Shown here: piece by piece, positions 45,440-56,790 of the stretch | How positions within the stretch are numbered: the first letter of the stretch is position 1 | Layout of the letters: each line of letters opens with the position of its first letter | Origin: Heterodera schachtii | Lineage: Eukaryota; Nematoda; Chromadorea; Rhabditida; Heteroderidae | Direction of reading: 5' to 3' | DNA length: 64,000 nt | NCBI GenBank assembly: GCA_023374025.1 | Contig: SIJG01000061.1 | Location: 280,740-344,739 of the forward strand | The notes under the pieces: model-generated | The model's input: the letters and a program-made list of their open reading frames with translations, nothing else | Database searches by the model: none | What the model was told of the DNA's origin: nothing | Position numbers and translations under genes: made by a program

Positions 45440-45930
45440 AAGTAAGCGGATTTTCCTTCTTAATTATTTCATAACATACGCCGATTTTCTTAGACATTTC
45501 AGCATAATTTTGTTGCCATTCTTTTCTTGAATATTTTCTTTTTTGTTTAACTTCATTAGACATTCTCATAAACTCTTGCATAATCTCTAACTTTTGTTCC
45601 TCAGTTTTTAAATTATAACATTTATTTATATAAAGACCAAATTCTTTGATCCATTTATAAATATTTCTCCGATTTGTGCCCAATTTTTTGGCAATTTTCG
45701 AATTTATTTTATTCCATTCATTTGTTGAATATTTTCTTCCTTTTTGCTTTATTTTCTCTTTATTTTATAATATTTGCCAATAATTTCTCTTTTTTTCTGC
45801 TCATTTCGTTGTTTTTCTTCTTTTTCTTCCCATTTTTCTCCAAATATTTCATCAAATGTTTTTTGTTGCTGCTTTTTCTTTCCTGCCCCAATTTGTTTAA
45901 AATTAAGAAAAGTAATATGAATAATTTCAT
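45440..45930 (-). pseudogene. HTH-family gene copy, unit 2
   Basis: Same as 38650-39234, including the leader frameshift from the ATG at 45930, plus a further base loss near 45763 and an internal deletion that fuses module 2 to the LWTTYV tail. Modules 2 (part) and 3 are missing. Confidence 0.75.
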
Positions 45931-46547
45931 TGTAAAAAGGATTTTTTTAATTATAAATTACGCATTATTCTATTATGAAAGGATGTAAAAAATGATAATG
46001 AAATACTTCCTTATCTAAAATAAAAAGTAATTTTTTATTATTATTTACTCCCATTAAGAAATATTTTTTGTTATTATTTATTCTCATTAAACCATGTTTT
46101 ACTTATAATAAGGAAAGGGAATATTAAAAGTCAATTATTTACTGATCAAATTTTATTTACAATAAAATTTTTTAATAATTTTTTTCCTACTCAATTGATC
46201 AATTATGTTCCAGTTTTTTTAGCTCAATTATTTTGAAGAAAGGAGCTCAAAAAACGCATTTCTGCGTTAAAAATTTTTCATTTGAACGACATTTTTCGTC
46301 ACTAGAAATCACTATTTTAGCGTTTCGTAACTTAAATAGTGAAAATTCACTTTTTTGGGGTTTTGTCACTATTTTTTCACTTTTTCGACTATTTTTTGGA
46401 ATTTTCCTTAACAAAAATGCAATAAAAATTAAAAATACACCCCCTAAGAGTCGACCTAAAATTTTTCAAAAATCACTCCTAAGAAATGTAAACAATTTTC
46501 TAAAAAATTCATTTTCTTGACAAAATTTTTAATTTAAAAAATTATTT
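45931..46547. other. Gene-free stretch
   Basis: Unit 2 counterpart of 39235-39861. No gene. Confidence 0.5.
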
Positions 46548-48900
46548 TTAGGAAGCACGGGAGGAAATACTTTGTCGAAATTCGGGTCAAATACATTTGA
46601 AACATAAGTGTTCAATTGACGATGTTTGGCGCCAGTGTTGAAAAGGCATTCGATCAGTCCCATAAGTTCCACGTACCGTATGGCCCCCGCTGCGGGACCG
46701 TAATAACCGGTAATTATTCGCGCTTGTAAAAATGGGAATTTCAGAGAATGTTCAAAAAGAATTATTGCACCTGCAAAAAACTCATTAAAACCGCAGAATA
46801 TTTCTCCACTTCGAAGTACAACAATTTTTGTGCCTGATCGCTAAGCCCTGGCGAAACTTAAAATAGCAAAAGATTTATTATTTTAAATTTTTGGAAGCAA
46901 ATAGAAATTGTTGTTTAATGACATCGAATATTAATAAAATTATTTAAATTCATTGTTTCTAAGAAAAGTATAAAAAGTTAAACTCAAACTAACATGTTCG
47001 CACCGAAAAATTAACTCATTTAGTTTAATTGTTTATTTAATTTTATGCCTTTGCTGACCCATATGTGAGTAAATTATCGCCCTAATTAGTACAAATTCTT
47101 CATTGATCAGTTTTAAACTGATGAAGGGCTGAATGGCATTACAAAACAATTTTTCACTCATTCCCATGACACTGAAATTTCAAATATATTCAATTAAATG
47201 AAAATATATTTTAAATAATCATTCACAAACATTGAATCTTGCTTATAAAATGAATTTTCGTAGAGCTTAATTGGTATTAGACCATTTGGTGAGCACCAAA
47301 CGTCACAATTTTTTTGCACCGAGTAGAAGCTGTTGCACAACACAAACAATGGCATCGCAATATTACTGCACAAGGCAATCTTTGCAATGGAAATCAATTA
47401 TTATATATTGAGGAAAAAATCCCCCCCCCCCCTGAAATAAAGCCCCCCCCCCTTTGAGGTGGAGGGGGGTTCCCCCCTGAATTAGAGCCCCTTCTGAATT
47501 AAAGCCCACCCCATGGATTAGAGCCCCCTGAAATAAATCCTCCCATTTGAGGGGGTTGAATTTTTTTTTTTAAATTTTGCTGTACCCTATCACTGTTGCC
47601 CAGCTGCTCAAAGAATGGAAACGTTTTGCCAATTTCGAATACACATAACAATTCCATGACAACGGGTGCTGGCCTTACTCAGAATGGTCCAAACTCACGT
47701 GATTTTTCAATATATATTGCTGGATATGATTGGTTCGGTATAGTCTTAATTCCAAGGATTATCACATTGTTTATAAATTCGCTTACCGAAAATTTGTTGG
47801 ACAATTCAATCAAATTCAATTTTCGTGAAAAAATTGACTCAAAAGTATCACATTGTGTGTAAAATAATTCTGGAATTGGCGTCTTTGAGTAGCGAATTCG
47901 GCGCACTTTCTCCTCAATTTGCAGCAGATTTTTGATCACAATCAAATTGATCAACTCTTTTTGTTCCGGTGCCTAAAATGCTAATATTTTTCTTTTTTCT
48001 AGTGACATTGAATATTGGAGTTTCGATTTTAATATTTTATCGAAAAAACCCTTTTTGAGAGTTTGGTTTCTATTTTTCAATTTAATGAAATCCCGCAGGT
48101 CGCCCGGGAAAACTAAGATATTTTTAACGAAACTTTTTGATCAATTTGAAGCGAATTTTTCATGATCAACTTCTTTTGTTCCAGTGCCTAAATGCAGAAT
48201 TGTTGTTGTTTTATCTGTATTTTTTTTGTAGTGAAGTTCCAAGTTAGTAAATGTGTACAAATTTTTTGTGCTGATTTTCCGGGAAAAAAATATTTTGAAA
48301 ATTTTCAATAAAGCTCCTTAAAACAGAGTTTGAAATTTGAATTTTGCCCTTCTCCGTCTCTTGTAACAACCGATTTGAGGACGGCACTTTTTTTTGGATG
48401 CTCTTTCATTCGTTCTGCAAATGCAATTATTTGTTCGCTACTGAATTTCGTTGAGCAAATTCCTTGCGGGTTTATTCCGACCATTAAGCATTTGTACAGT
48501 CGGCATCGCTTACATGATGCCAAATCTTACAATAAAAGTTTAATGAAAAATATTAGGCCTCTCGAGAATATAATTTTTTTTATATAATTCCAATATTTGA
48601 TAATTTTTTTGAAAATTAGTTTTAAAAAATGCTTACTCGTTTTATTCTAATAAAAATGTCATTAAAAGAGGCAAATTGTTTTATTATTTCGTAATTAAAT
48701 TTTTATTACGCTTTGTAACCCTTTTTAGCTTCGCATTCTCCGCCATTTTTGCATTTGTATTCCTTCATCAACGAAATTGTGCGACGAAAAAAATGTCTGC
48801 AACCTGTAATTTTTAAGGCATATTATTTCCGTGGGTTTTTTCAATTGCACACCGCACATTTTGAGAGATAAAGTGACTTTTCCTCAGAGTTAGGCTTCAT
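46548..48900 (-). pseudogene. Nuclear hormone receptor pseudogene, unit 2
   Basis: Same structure as the unit 1 copy, with the ATG at 48900 and the identical exon 1 deletion and lost C-terminus. It lacks the frameshift near the GIKT segment but has TGA in place of the cysteine codon in GPFCVRPAPV, a change shared with the copy at 52996-55630. Confidence 0.85.
47418..47570. repeat. C-rich array in a receptor intron, unit 2
   Basis: Runs of C separated by TGAAATAAAG or TGAATTAGAG-like spacers (units near 18-20 bp), with a G-rich hairpin partner in the middle. The inverse array is at 54490-54650. Confidence 0.75.
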
Positions 48901-49717
48901 CTTTTAAAATTCCTTAAGCACATAAAATTATGCAAAAATATTAAATAATAATTAAATACTCTCAAAAAATAATAAAATATATTTATGGAATAAAAATAAG
49001 GCAAATAGACCTCGTTCTGAACTTCATAATTCACTTTTTGAAAGGTTCAAGATCCCTACCCCTTGCTCGACATTTGTCACGATTTTAACAGTTATTTTTT
49101 CGGTAATTTCTCCCAATAAAAATTCGAATCGGAAAATATTTGACTAAAAATGGCAAAATATGCAAAAAATCTGAAAATATATACAAAAAATGGCAAAATA
49201 AGCATGAAATATGCAAAATATGCATAAAACCATGAAATATACAAAAATATTATATGCATTTGCATATTTTAGAAAGCCCTGTTCATTAGCATTGAAAATA
49301 TTTTTTTTCATTTATTGAAACTCACGCTGCACTAACAATGCAAACCCATCGGCCCCTTCTTGAAGCTCACGGCGCGCTCATTTTACTCCGAAAACAAATG
49401 TTTAAAGATGCCGCGACACTCTCACGGCGCTCCATGATCAATTTCTTGAGGTTGTTTCCCTCAATTAGTGAATGCCGCCATGCGTGCATTTCTTTATCTC
49501 ACTTTTTTCTCTCCAAATGTTGCATATTAATATGAAATCGATGAACTGGATTATAGGCGAGTTCAAAATTGTTCCACTAATATGTAATGGTAAATTTTTT
49601 ATAATTTTGGTAGTTTAAAACTCATTAGGCAGCTAAATGTACACCGGACAGATCGTAGTGTTATGTATGACTGCCCACCTTCGCTTCTTTTCTCACGTTC
49701 TCTCACATTATTTTTCT
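48901..49717. other. 5' flank of the receptor pseudogene, unit 2
   Basis: Counterpart of 42268-43343, shortened by about 330 bp around 49005. Holds the same GCAAAATATGCA-rich MITE-like DNA. The 65-codon frame at 49338 has no support. Confidence 0.5.
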
Positions 49718-50854
49718 GATTGGCCGACATTTGCGGCGCTGACATTTGCGGCGCCCAGTCAAAGCGACACTTGCGGCGCAGACACTTGCGGCGAGGACAT
49801 TTGCGGCGCCGACATTTGCGGCGCGACACTTGCGGCGCCGACACATGCGGCGCCCAGTCAAAAGGACTTTTGCGGCGCCGACACTTGCGGCGCCCAGTCA
49901 AAATGACATTTGCGGCGCAGAATTAAATGACCCCAAAAATATTTCAACAATTTATTTAAGTTAACAGATTGTTATTTTATAGTTATTTTTTAACAATGAC
50001 TAATTTAACAATAATTCTTGCAACCTAATCCAGGGTTTCTATATATCCTTATTTCTAAGAAATGTTCTGATTTGGAATGTCCAAATCTTCGAAAATTAAA
50101 ATGTTCTTATTTCTAAGAAAGGTTCTGATTTGGGGTAGTGCCTTATTTTCATCTAAAAGAGGGAAATTTCTAAAAAATTGGCTAATTCCTAACAAAATTC
50201 ATTAGAAATTCTTAAAAAATCGCCTATCGGCACCGCCTGCCTCCAAAAACTCCTATTTTTTTCTTAAAATTAACCAAGATCGCAAATTTCGGTAATTTTT
50301 TGGACAAATTTTGTTAACAAATTGCACTCAAATTTTCAAAAATTTTTCCCGGCGACGCCTATCGGCACCACCAGATCTCTCCCCTCGCACATACACCAAG
50401 TCTTTAGGAAAAAGGACGCCGCAAAAAAAAGTGTTTTTAAAAGCAAATAAGCCTTCTTGGGAGACGAAAAATATAATATATTAAAACAATTTTGATCGAA
50501 TTGCTCAAAGGTCTCGCTTAAAAATATCTGCGAAATTTAAACAAATGTTTTTTAATCAAAAAATTGTTGAAATATTTTTGGGGTCATTTAATTCTGCGCC
50601 GCAAATGTCATTTTGACTGGGCGCCGCAAGTGTCGGCGCCGCAAAAGTCCTTTTGACTGGGCGCCGCATCTGTCGGCGCCGCAAGTGTCGTCGCCGCAAG
50701 TGTCGGCGCCGCAAGTGTCACGCCGCAAATGTCAGCGCCGCAAGTGTCACGCCGCAAATGTCAGCGCCGCAAATGTCGCTTTGACTGGGCGCCGCAAATG
50801 TCTGCGCCGCAAGTGTCAGCGCCGCAAATGTCAGCGCCGCAAATGTCGCATCAC
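49718..50854. mobile_element. Foldback element with GACATTTGCGGCGCC arms (unit 2)
   Basis: Duplicate of 43344-44473 with the same flanks (TATTTTTCT 49709-49717; CATTTTTCT 50855-50863). The right array has one extra unit pair and the centre has diverged, so the arrays keep changing after duplication. Confidence 0.8.
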
Positions 50855-51084
50855 CATTTTTCTCTACCTTTTCTCTCCCTTTGGCAGTTATCCGCCAATT
50901 CTTTCGTTTGCCTTTTCTTGTCTGGGACGCCCCGAACCGCCAACATGTTATTCAAAATAAATTGGGGAGAGAGATCGGGGATTGATCAGTTTATTGCGAT
51001 CACACTTTTGCTTTTACACATTTGATCGAGGCTAATAAACCGATTGCTGAATTGTCCTCAGCTTAAAGCAGCCAATCATTTTGG

Positions 51085-51138
51085 GGTCCCGCGCCCTTGG
51101 ACAATGCCCACGGCATTGTTCAAGGGCCCAACGGGACC
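51085..51138. repeat. GC-rich hairpin
   Basis: GGTCCCG-CGCCCTTGGACAATGCC, loop CAC, then GGCATTGTTCAAGGGC-CC-CGGGACC. The stem is over 20 bp with small bulges. It sits exactly at the right end of tandem unit 2, and nothing similar follows unit 1. Confidence 0.75.
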
Positions 51139-51148
51139 GTGCGCTCAC

Positions 51149-51307
51149 TCATTTTACGTAGTTTAGCGGATAATGATGCCGGATCGGTTTGCCAAAGACG
51201 CTGTCATTCAGTGATGATCGGAAAAGGAAAGTCCGCTTAAAAGAGATGGACATTAGCTATGCTTGGCCATCTCTGGGCACGTATCCCGGGGCACTTATTT
51301 TCGGAAT
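51149..51307 (+). other. Low-copy segment, possible exon, duplicated at 57030
   Basis: Less A/T-rich than its surroundings. One frame from a CATTCAG acceptor (51213) to a GGTAAGAT donor (51308) encodes RKRKVRLKEMDISYAWPSLG and YPGALIFGMG. The duplicate at 57036-57190 has a small deletion that breaks this frame. Not recognised. Confidence 0.35.
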
Positions 51308-51686
51308 GGGTAAGATAAAATTTGTTTAATATTTAGACTTTGGAAGGAAGAAATTTAATTAAAATTTTTTATAAAAATTGTGAATAAAATATAAATAACA
51401 AAGGAAAAATTTTTTATTTGTGGAGAATCCGAATTCACTATTTATTTTCATAATCACAATTAATTAATAAAATATTTTCAAAAATTACAAAATCATTAAA
51501 TTTCCTGTGTAATGTTTGTCATCATTTGTAGTAAGTCAATCATATTAATAAAATTGCCCATTTCATTCATCAAATATTATAAATTAATTTTAGGCAATTT
51601 ATTCTTTTTATATAACTAATTTCCACAATATATTTTTTAAATTAAGAACTGAATTTAATATAAGCTAAACTCAAAAACAATTATAT
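51308..51686. other. 5' flank of an HTH pseudogene
   Basis: A/T-rich; repeated nearly unchanged at 57190-57590 before the intact HTH gene. Probably includes its promoter. Confidence 0.55.
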
Positions 51687-52135
51687 ATGAGGAAAATTGT
51701 GAAGGAAATCAAACTGAGCCTATTGTTCCTTTCAATCGTTTTTTTGACTGCTCAAATTAATCAAATCGAATCAGAAAATAAAAAATTACAACAAAAATCT
51801 TTTGATGAAATATTTGGACAAAAATGGGAAGAAAAAAGAAGAAAACAACGAAATGAGGAGAATAAAAGAGAAATATTGAAAAATATATAAAATCAAAGAG
51901 AAAATCAAGCAAAAAGGAAGAAAATATTCAGCAAAAGGAAGTGAAGAAAATTGATAGTAAAATAGCGAAAAAATTAGGGACAAATCGCAATTACATTCAA
52001 AAATGGATCAAAGAATTGGGGCTTAATCAAAAAAGACACAAAAGTCACAAATTAAAAACTGATGAAGAAAAAAATCAAAATTGTTCAACAATTCATTGAA
52101 ATGAAAAATGAATTAAAACAACAAATTAGGATGCC
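51687..52135 (+). pseudogene. HTH-family gene, truncated
   Basis: Starts with an intact leader (KLSLLFLSIVFLTAQINQ) and the family opening (FDEIFGQKWEEK). It shifts frame after EILKN, again in the first module, and stops being alignable at 52130, where it is joined to a receptor fragment. It is a direct duplicate of the 5' half of 57594-58274. Confidence 0.8.
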
Positions 52136-52139
52136 TTTA

Positions 52140-52617
52140 AAAATATCAGGTTGCAGGCATTTTTTCGTCGCTCAATTATGTGATGAAAGAATATACATTT
52201 GCAAAAATGGCGGAGAGTGCAAAGCTGAAAAAGGTTAAAATCATAAATATGAAAAAATAATTAGAAAAAATGCCTTCTTTTTAATGATATTTTGAATAGA
52301 ATTAATTGGGTAAGCATTTTTAAAGCAAAAGTTGAAAGAATTTGTTGATTTTGAGACCTTCGAAAAATTTTTTTAATTAAAATTTTATTGTAAGATTTGG
52401 CATCATGTAAGCGATGCCGACTGTACAAATGCTTAACGGTCGGAATAAACCCGCAAGGAATTTGCTCAACAAAATTCAGTAGCGAACAAATAATGGCATT
52501 TGTGGAACGAATGAAAGAGCATCCAAGAAAAAATGCCGTCCTCAAATCGGTTGTCATAAGAGACGGAGAAGGGCAAAATTCAAATTTCATTCTTTGTTTT
52601 AATGAGTTTTATTAAAA
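52140..52617 (+). pseudogene. Partial receptor copy (second zinc finger)
   Basis: Repeats exons 2 and 3 of the receptor gene just downstream. Exon 2 has lost one T in the run before the CGTCGC codons, shifting FFRR out of frame. Exon 3 (52391-52615) is open and has CKRCRLYKCLTVGI. No first exon or ligand-binding domain. Confidence 0.8.
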
Positions 52618-52995
52618 ATGTCTTGTTATTTTAATAATGCATGACTCATTTTCCGTGAGCCGTTAAGAACAGGGTCCCATTAATATGATATAAATATAAA
52701 TTAAAAGGTATAAATATGTTAATTTAAAAGAGAAAAAAGTAAATCGCACCAGTAAAATTTGTAATTTCTTTTTTTCCATTTACATCTTTCGCGATAAAAT
52801 CAATTTGACATTCACATCGACATGGGCTTATTTTAACAACATATTTCCATTTACCATTTCTCACTCATAAAATAATAATAATTTTTTTAATTATATGGAT
52901 TCTTTTTGCCTTTTATTCCATAAAGCATACTTTATTATTTTCTGAGATTATTTAATATTTTTGCATAATTTTATGTGCTTAAGGAATTTTAAAAG

Positions 52996-55630
52996 ATGAA
53001 GCCTAACTCTGAGGAAAAGTCCCTTTATCTCTCAAAATGTGCTGTGTGCAATTGTCAGTGTCAATATCACTATTATGGGGTCAAGTGTTGTGCAAGTATA
53101 AAATTGAAATGAATGATATAAAAGAAAAAACGATAAAAATTTAGAAAAAAATATAAAATTATTTAAGCAAAATTTCAAATTTACTTTTAATTTTAAACGA
53201 TCTAATTGAAAAACCCACTGAAATAATTTGCTTAAAAAATTACAGGTTGCAGACATTTTTTTCGCCGCACAATTTCGATTATGAAGGAATACAAATGCAA
53301 AAATGGCGGAGAATGCGAAGCTAAAAAGGGTTAAAAAGCGTAATAAAAATTTAATTATGAAATAATAAACAATTTGCCTCATTTTTAACGACATTTTTAT
53401 TAGAATAAAACGAGTAAGCATTTTTTAAAACTAATTTTCAAAAAAATTATCAAATATTTGAATTATATTAAAAAAATTATGTTCTCGAGAGACCTAATGT
53501 TTTTTATTAAACTTTTATTGTAAGATTTGGCATCATGTAAGCGATGCCGACTGTACAAATGCTTAATGGTCGGAATAAACCCGCAAGGAATTTGCTCAAC
53601 GAAATTCAGTAGCGAACAAATAATGGCCTTTGTGGAACTAATGAAAGAGCATCCAAGAAAAAGTGCCGTCCTCAAATCGGTTGTCATAAGAGACGGAGAA
53701 GGGCAAAATTCAAATTTCATTCTTTGTTTTAATGAGTTTTATTGAAAATTTTTAAAATATTTTTTTCCGGAAAATCAGCACAAAAAATTTGTACACATTT
53801 ACTAACTTGGAACTTCACTACAAAAAAAATACAGATAAAACAACAACAAATTCTGCATTTTAGGCACTGGAACAAAAGAAGTTGATCATGAAAAATTTGC
53901 TTCAAATTGATCAAAAAGTTTCGTTAAAAATATCATATTTTTCCCTGTGACCTTCAGGTTTCATTAAATTGAAAAAATAGAAACCAAACTCTCAAAAAGG
54001 GTTTTTTCGATAAAATATTAAAATCGAAACTCCAATATTCAATGTCACTAGAAAAACGAAAAATATTAACATTTTAGGCACCGGAACCAAAAGAGTTGAT
54101 CAATTTGATTGTGATCAAAAATCTGCTGCAAATTGAGCAAAAAGTTCGCCGAATTCGCTACTCAAAGACGCCAATTCCAGAATTATTTTACACACAATGT
54201 GATACTTTTGAGTCAATTTTTTCACGAAAATTGAATTTGATTGAATTGTCCAACAAATTTTCGGTAAGCGAATTTATAAACAATGTGATAATCCTTGGAA
54301 TTAAGACTATACCGAACCAATCATATCCAGCAATATATATTGAAAAATCACGTGAGTTTGGACCATTCTGAGTAAGGCCAGCACCCGTTGTCATGGAATT
54401 GTTATGTGTATTCGAAATTGGCAAAACGTTTCCATTCTTTGAGCAGCTGGGCAACAGTGATAGGGTACAGCAAAATTTAAAAAAAAAATTCAACCCCCTC
54501 AAATGGGAGGATTTATTTCAGGGGGCTCTAATCCATGGGGTGGGCTTTAATTCAGAAGGGGCTCTAATTCAGGGGGGAACCCCCCTCCACCTCAAAGGGG
54601 GGGGGGCTTTATTTCAGGGGGCGGGGGGATTTTTTCCTCAATATATAATAATTGATTTCCATTGCAAAGATTGCCTTGTGCAGTAATATTGCGATGCCAT
54701 TGTTTGTGTTGTGCAACAGCTTCTACTCGGTGCAACAAAATTGTGACGTTTGGTGCTCACCAAATGGTCTAATGCCAATTAAAATCTACGAAAATTCATT
54801 TTATAAGCAAGATTCTGTGTGTGTGAATTTTAAATTTGATTTTTTATTATTACCATTTAATTAAAAAATTTTCAAATTTCAGTGTGATGGGAATGGGTGA
54901 CAATTTGTTTCGTAATGCCATGCAGCCCTTCATCCGTTTAAAACTAATCAATGAAGAACTTGTACTAATTAGGGCGATAATTTACTCACATATGGGTCAG
55001 CAAAGGCATAAAATTAAATAAACAATTAAACTAAATGAGTTAATTTTTCGGTGCGAACTTGTTAGTTTGAGTTTAACTTTTTTTACTTTTCTTAGAAACA
55101 ACGAAATGAATAATTTTAAAACTTTCTCAATTAGCCTGCAAAATTATAAAAATCTTAGGGCAAAAAAAAAATAAAAAAATTTCTCTGGAACAATCTTTTT
55201 TAAATATTTTTTAAAATTTTAGAGGCTAAAAAAGAGTGAATAGGTCTTTTGAATGTAGTAACAATTTTTTAGTTTCGCCAGGGCTTAGTGATCAGGCACA
55301 AAAATTGTTGTACAGCGAAGCGGAGAAATATTCTGCGGTTTTAATGAGTTTTTTGCAGGTGTAATAATTCTTTTTGAAACATTTTTTGGTTTCCTGAAAA
55401 TATTTACGAATTTATTTCAGACCAATTACGGTCCCGCAGCGGGGGCCATACGGTACGTGGATCTTATGGGACTGATCGAATGCCTTTTCAACACGGGCGC
55501 CAAACACCGCCAATTGAACACTTACATTTCAAATGTTTTGGACCCGAATTTCGACAAAGTATTTCCTCCCGTGCTGGCCAAAATAAGCACAAAAGGTCCC
55601 GTCGAGTCACATCAATTGTTCCCATATTAA
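52996..55630 (+). CDS. Nuclear hormone receptor, best copy, one in-frame TGA
   Basis: Exons 52996-53095, 53246-53329, 53525 to about 53742 (donor unresolved), 54078-54464, 54670-54818, 54883-54995, 55282-55358 and 55421-55630. The DNA-binding domain is complete. Finger 1 has CAVC...KCCASC, the recognition helix reads CRHFFRRTIS, and finger 2 has C-x5-C then CKRCRLYKCLMVGI. The ligand-binding domain follows with RRIRYSKTPIPELFY, FEIGKTFPFFEQL, IALCSNIAMPLFVL, the Y/F-rich sheet and GAIRYVDLMG to the stop. These receptors are nuclear transcription factors binding hormone-response DNA. One TGA (54369-54371) replaces the cysteine codon seen in the unit 1 copy, which would truncate the protein early in the ligand domain. 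A truncated extra copy of the start of exon 4 is at 53870-53935. It may be a recent pseudogene or encode a DNA-binding-only form. Confidence 0.75.
54490..54650. repeat. G-rich array in a receptor intron
   Basis: Runs of G separated by CTCTAATTCA or CTTTAATTCA-like spacers, the inverse of the array at 47418-47570. It lies between the FEIGK exon and the IALCSN exon and is removed in the spliced model. Confidence 0.75.
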
Positions 55631-56389
55631 CGAAATTTTTCAGTGTTGTATGTTGTATTATTTTGTTGATAAAAATTTACAAATTCTTGAAAATCTTAAA
55701 TTTTAAATTAATTTCACATAAAATTTACATAAATCTATTGCACTAAATACTGTAATTAATTATCCGATTGGAAGTTGTAGAGAATAAAGTGATGAATTCA
55801 CATAGATAAACAAAACGCACTCACAAGGGAATGCCAAAATGAAGCTGTTAGAAAAAATGGAACTAGAATGGTATCTCAAAAGTAAAAAGGCTTAAAATAA
55901 AATATATAAATGCATATTTAAGGTGAGTGATGTTGGGATTTTGAGTCAGTTGTTGATCACTTCACCATTTTGATCATCCACCATTTCCCTTGGCTTTGCT
56001 TCATCTCTGGTCAATAAAGACTTTGTTATTGGCTTCGCTGAAGGGAGAAGCAATTTGGGGGAGAGGTGAGCCTTCTCACATTTTCAGGCCCAGCCTGAAA
56101 ATGCTGAGAAGGCCCAACACCTTTCGCGCTTTTTCCCCACCTTTATATGGCGCTCCTGGGTGGATGCGAGCGTTAAACCGTACCATTGACCATACACATT
56201 GATATTATTATTTTTTTCTTAATTTCACATTTGCCAAAAAATTATTTATTAAAATTATCCCATTTTAAACCTTCATCCATAATGCAAAAAATAAATTAGC
56301 AGAGTACTAATTAACTAATTAAATTAACAATAAATTAACAAATCAATTCAACAATTTATTTATTTAACAAATAAGTGCAATTTAATTAA
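55631..56389. other. 3' flank of the receptor gene
   Basis: No firm gene. Bases 55980-56200 are richer in G+C and have short open frames without recognisable content, plus the hairpin at 56070-56113. Confidence 0.5.
56070..56113. repeat. GC-rich hairpin, 20-bp stem
   Basis: GCCTTCTCACATTTTCAGGC, loop CCA, then GCCTGAAAATG-C-TGAGAAGGC: a perfect stem apart from one extra base. The outer GGTG/CACC can extend it. Confidence 0.75.
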
Positions 56390-56790
56390 AAATTAACAAA
56401 TAATCAGCAAATGCTTGCTAAAGACCACTAACAATGGTGGCCTCATCAAACACAGAGATGCGCTTACGATCGGTGAGACGGCGGTGGCACTGGTCACAAT
56501 GCCCAACAGTTTTAACCGGCACAGGACGGTTACAGCAACCAATAAACAGGACGGACAAAACAAAAGCAAAAGGACGAGGACAAAATTCGACACAACAGAG
56601 GTGTGAAAGGCCCACGCCGGCCAAATCGGATCGTCGGTGCAGCGCGGCATGTCATCGGCACACAGAATGGGCTCCTGTCAGTCTTCCAACCCATAACAGC
56701 GCCGACTACAATTATGGCCAGAACAGCTGACGCGCCACAGTCCGAGATCCTCGATTTCTGTCAAATCGCTTTAATAACACATGCTAAAAA
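56390..56790 (-). other. GC-elevated island, possible gene remnant
   Basis: About 400 bp with near-balanced base composition in an otherwise very A/T-rich window. On the minus strand two overlapping frames carry paired cysteines: one has CADDMPRCTDDPIWPAW, the other GHCDQCHRRLTDRKRIS ending TIVSGL. They could be parts of one zinc-binding protein separated by a frameshift or intron. No family recognised; it may also be recently transferred DNA. Confidence 0.35.

Larger units (their letters stand above)
44701..51082 (+). repeat. Tandem duplication, unit 2 (6.4 kb)
   Basis: Starts at ACAAGGGCATAAGCC and follows unit 1 with near-identity to CAGCCAATCATTTT, after which sequence turns into a GC-rich hairpin at 51085. 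Same gene-fragment content as unit 1, with small indels. Confidence 0.9.

Noticed and set aside
51085..51138. MicroRNA precursor
   Set aside because: The 3-nt loop and GC-rich blunt stem do not fit a Dicer substrate; kept only as a hairpin.
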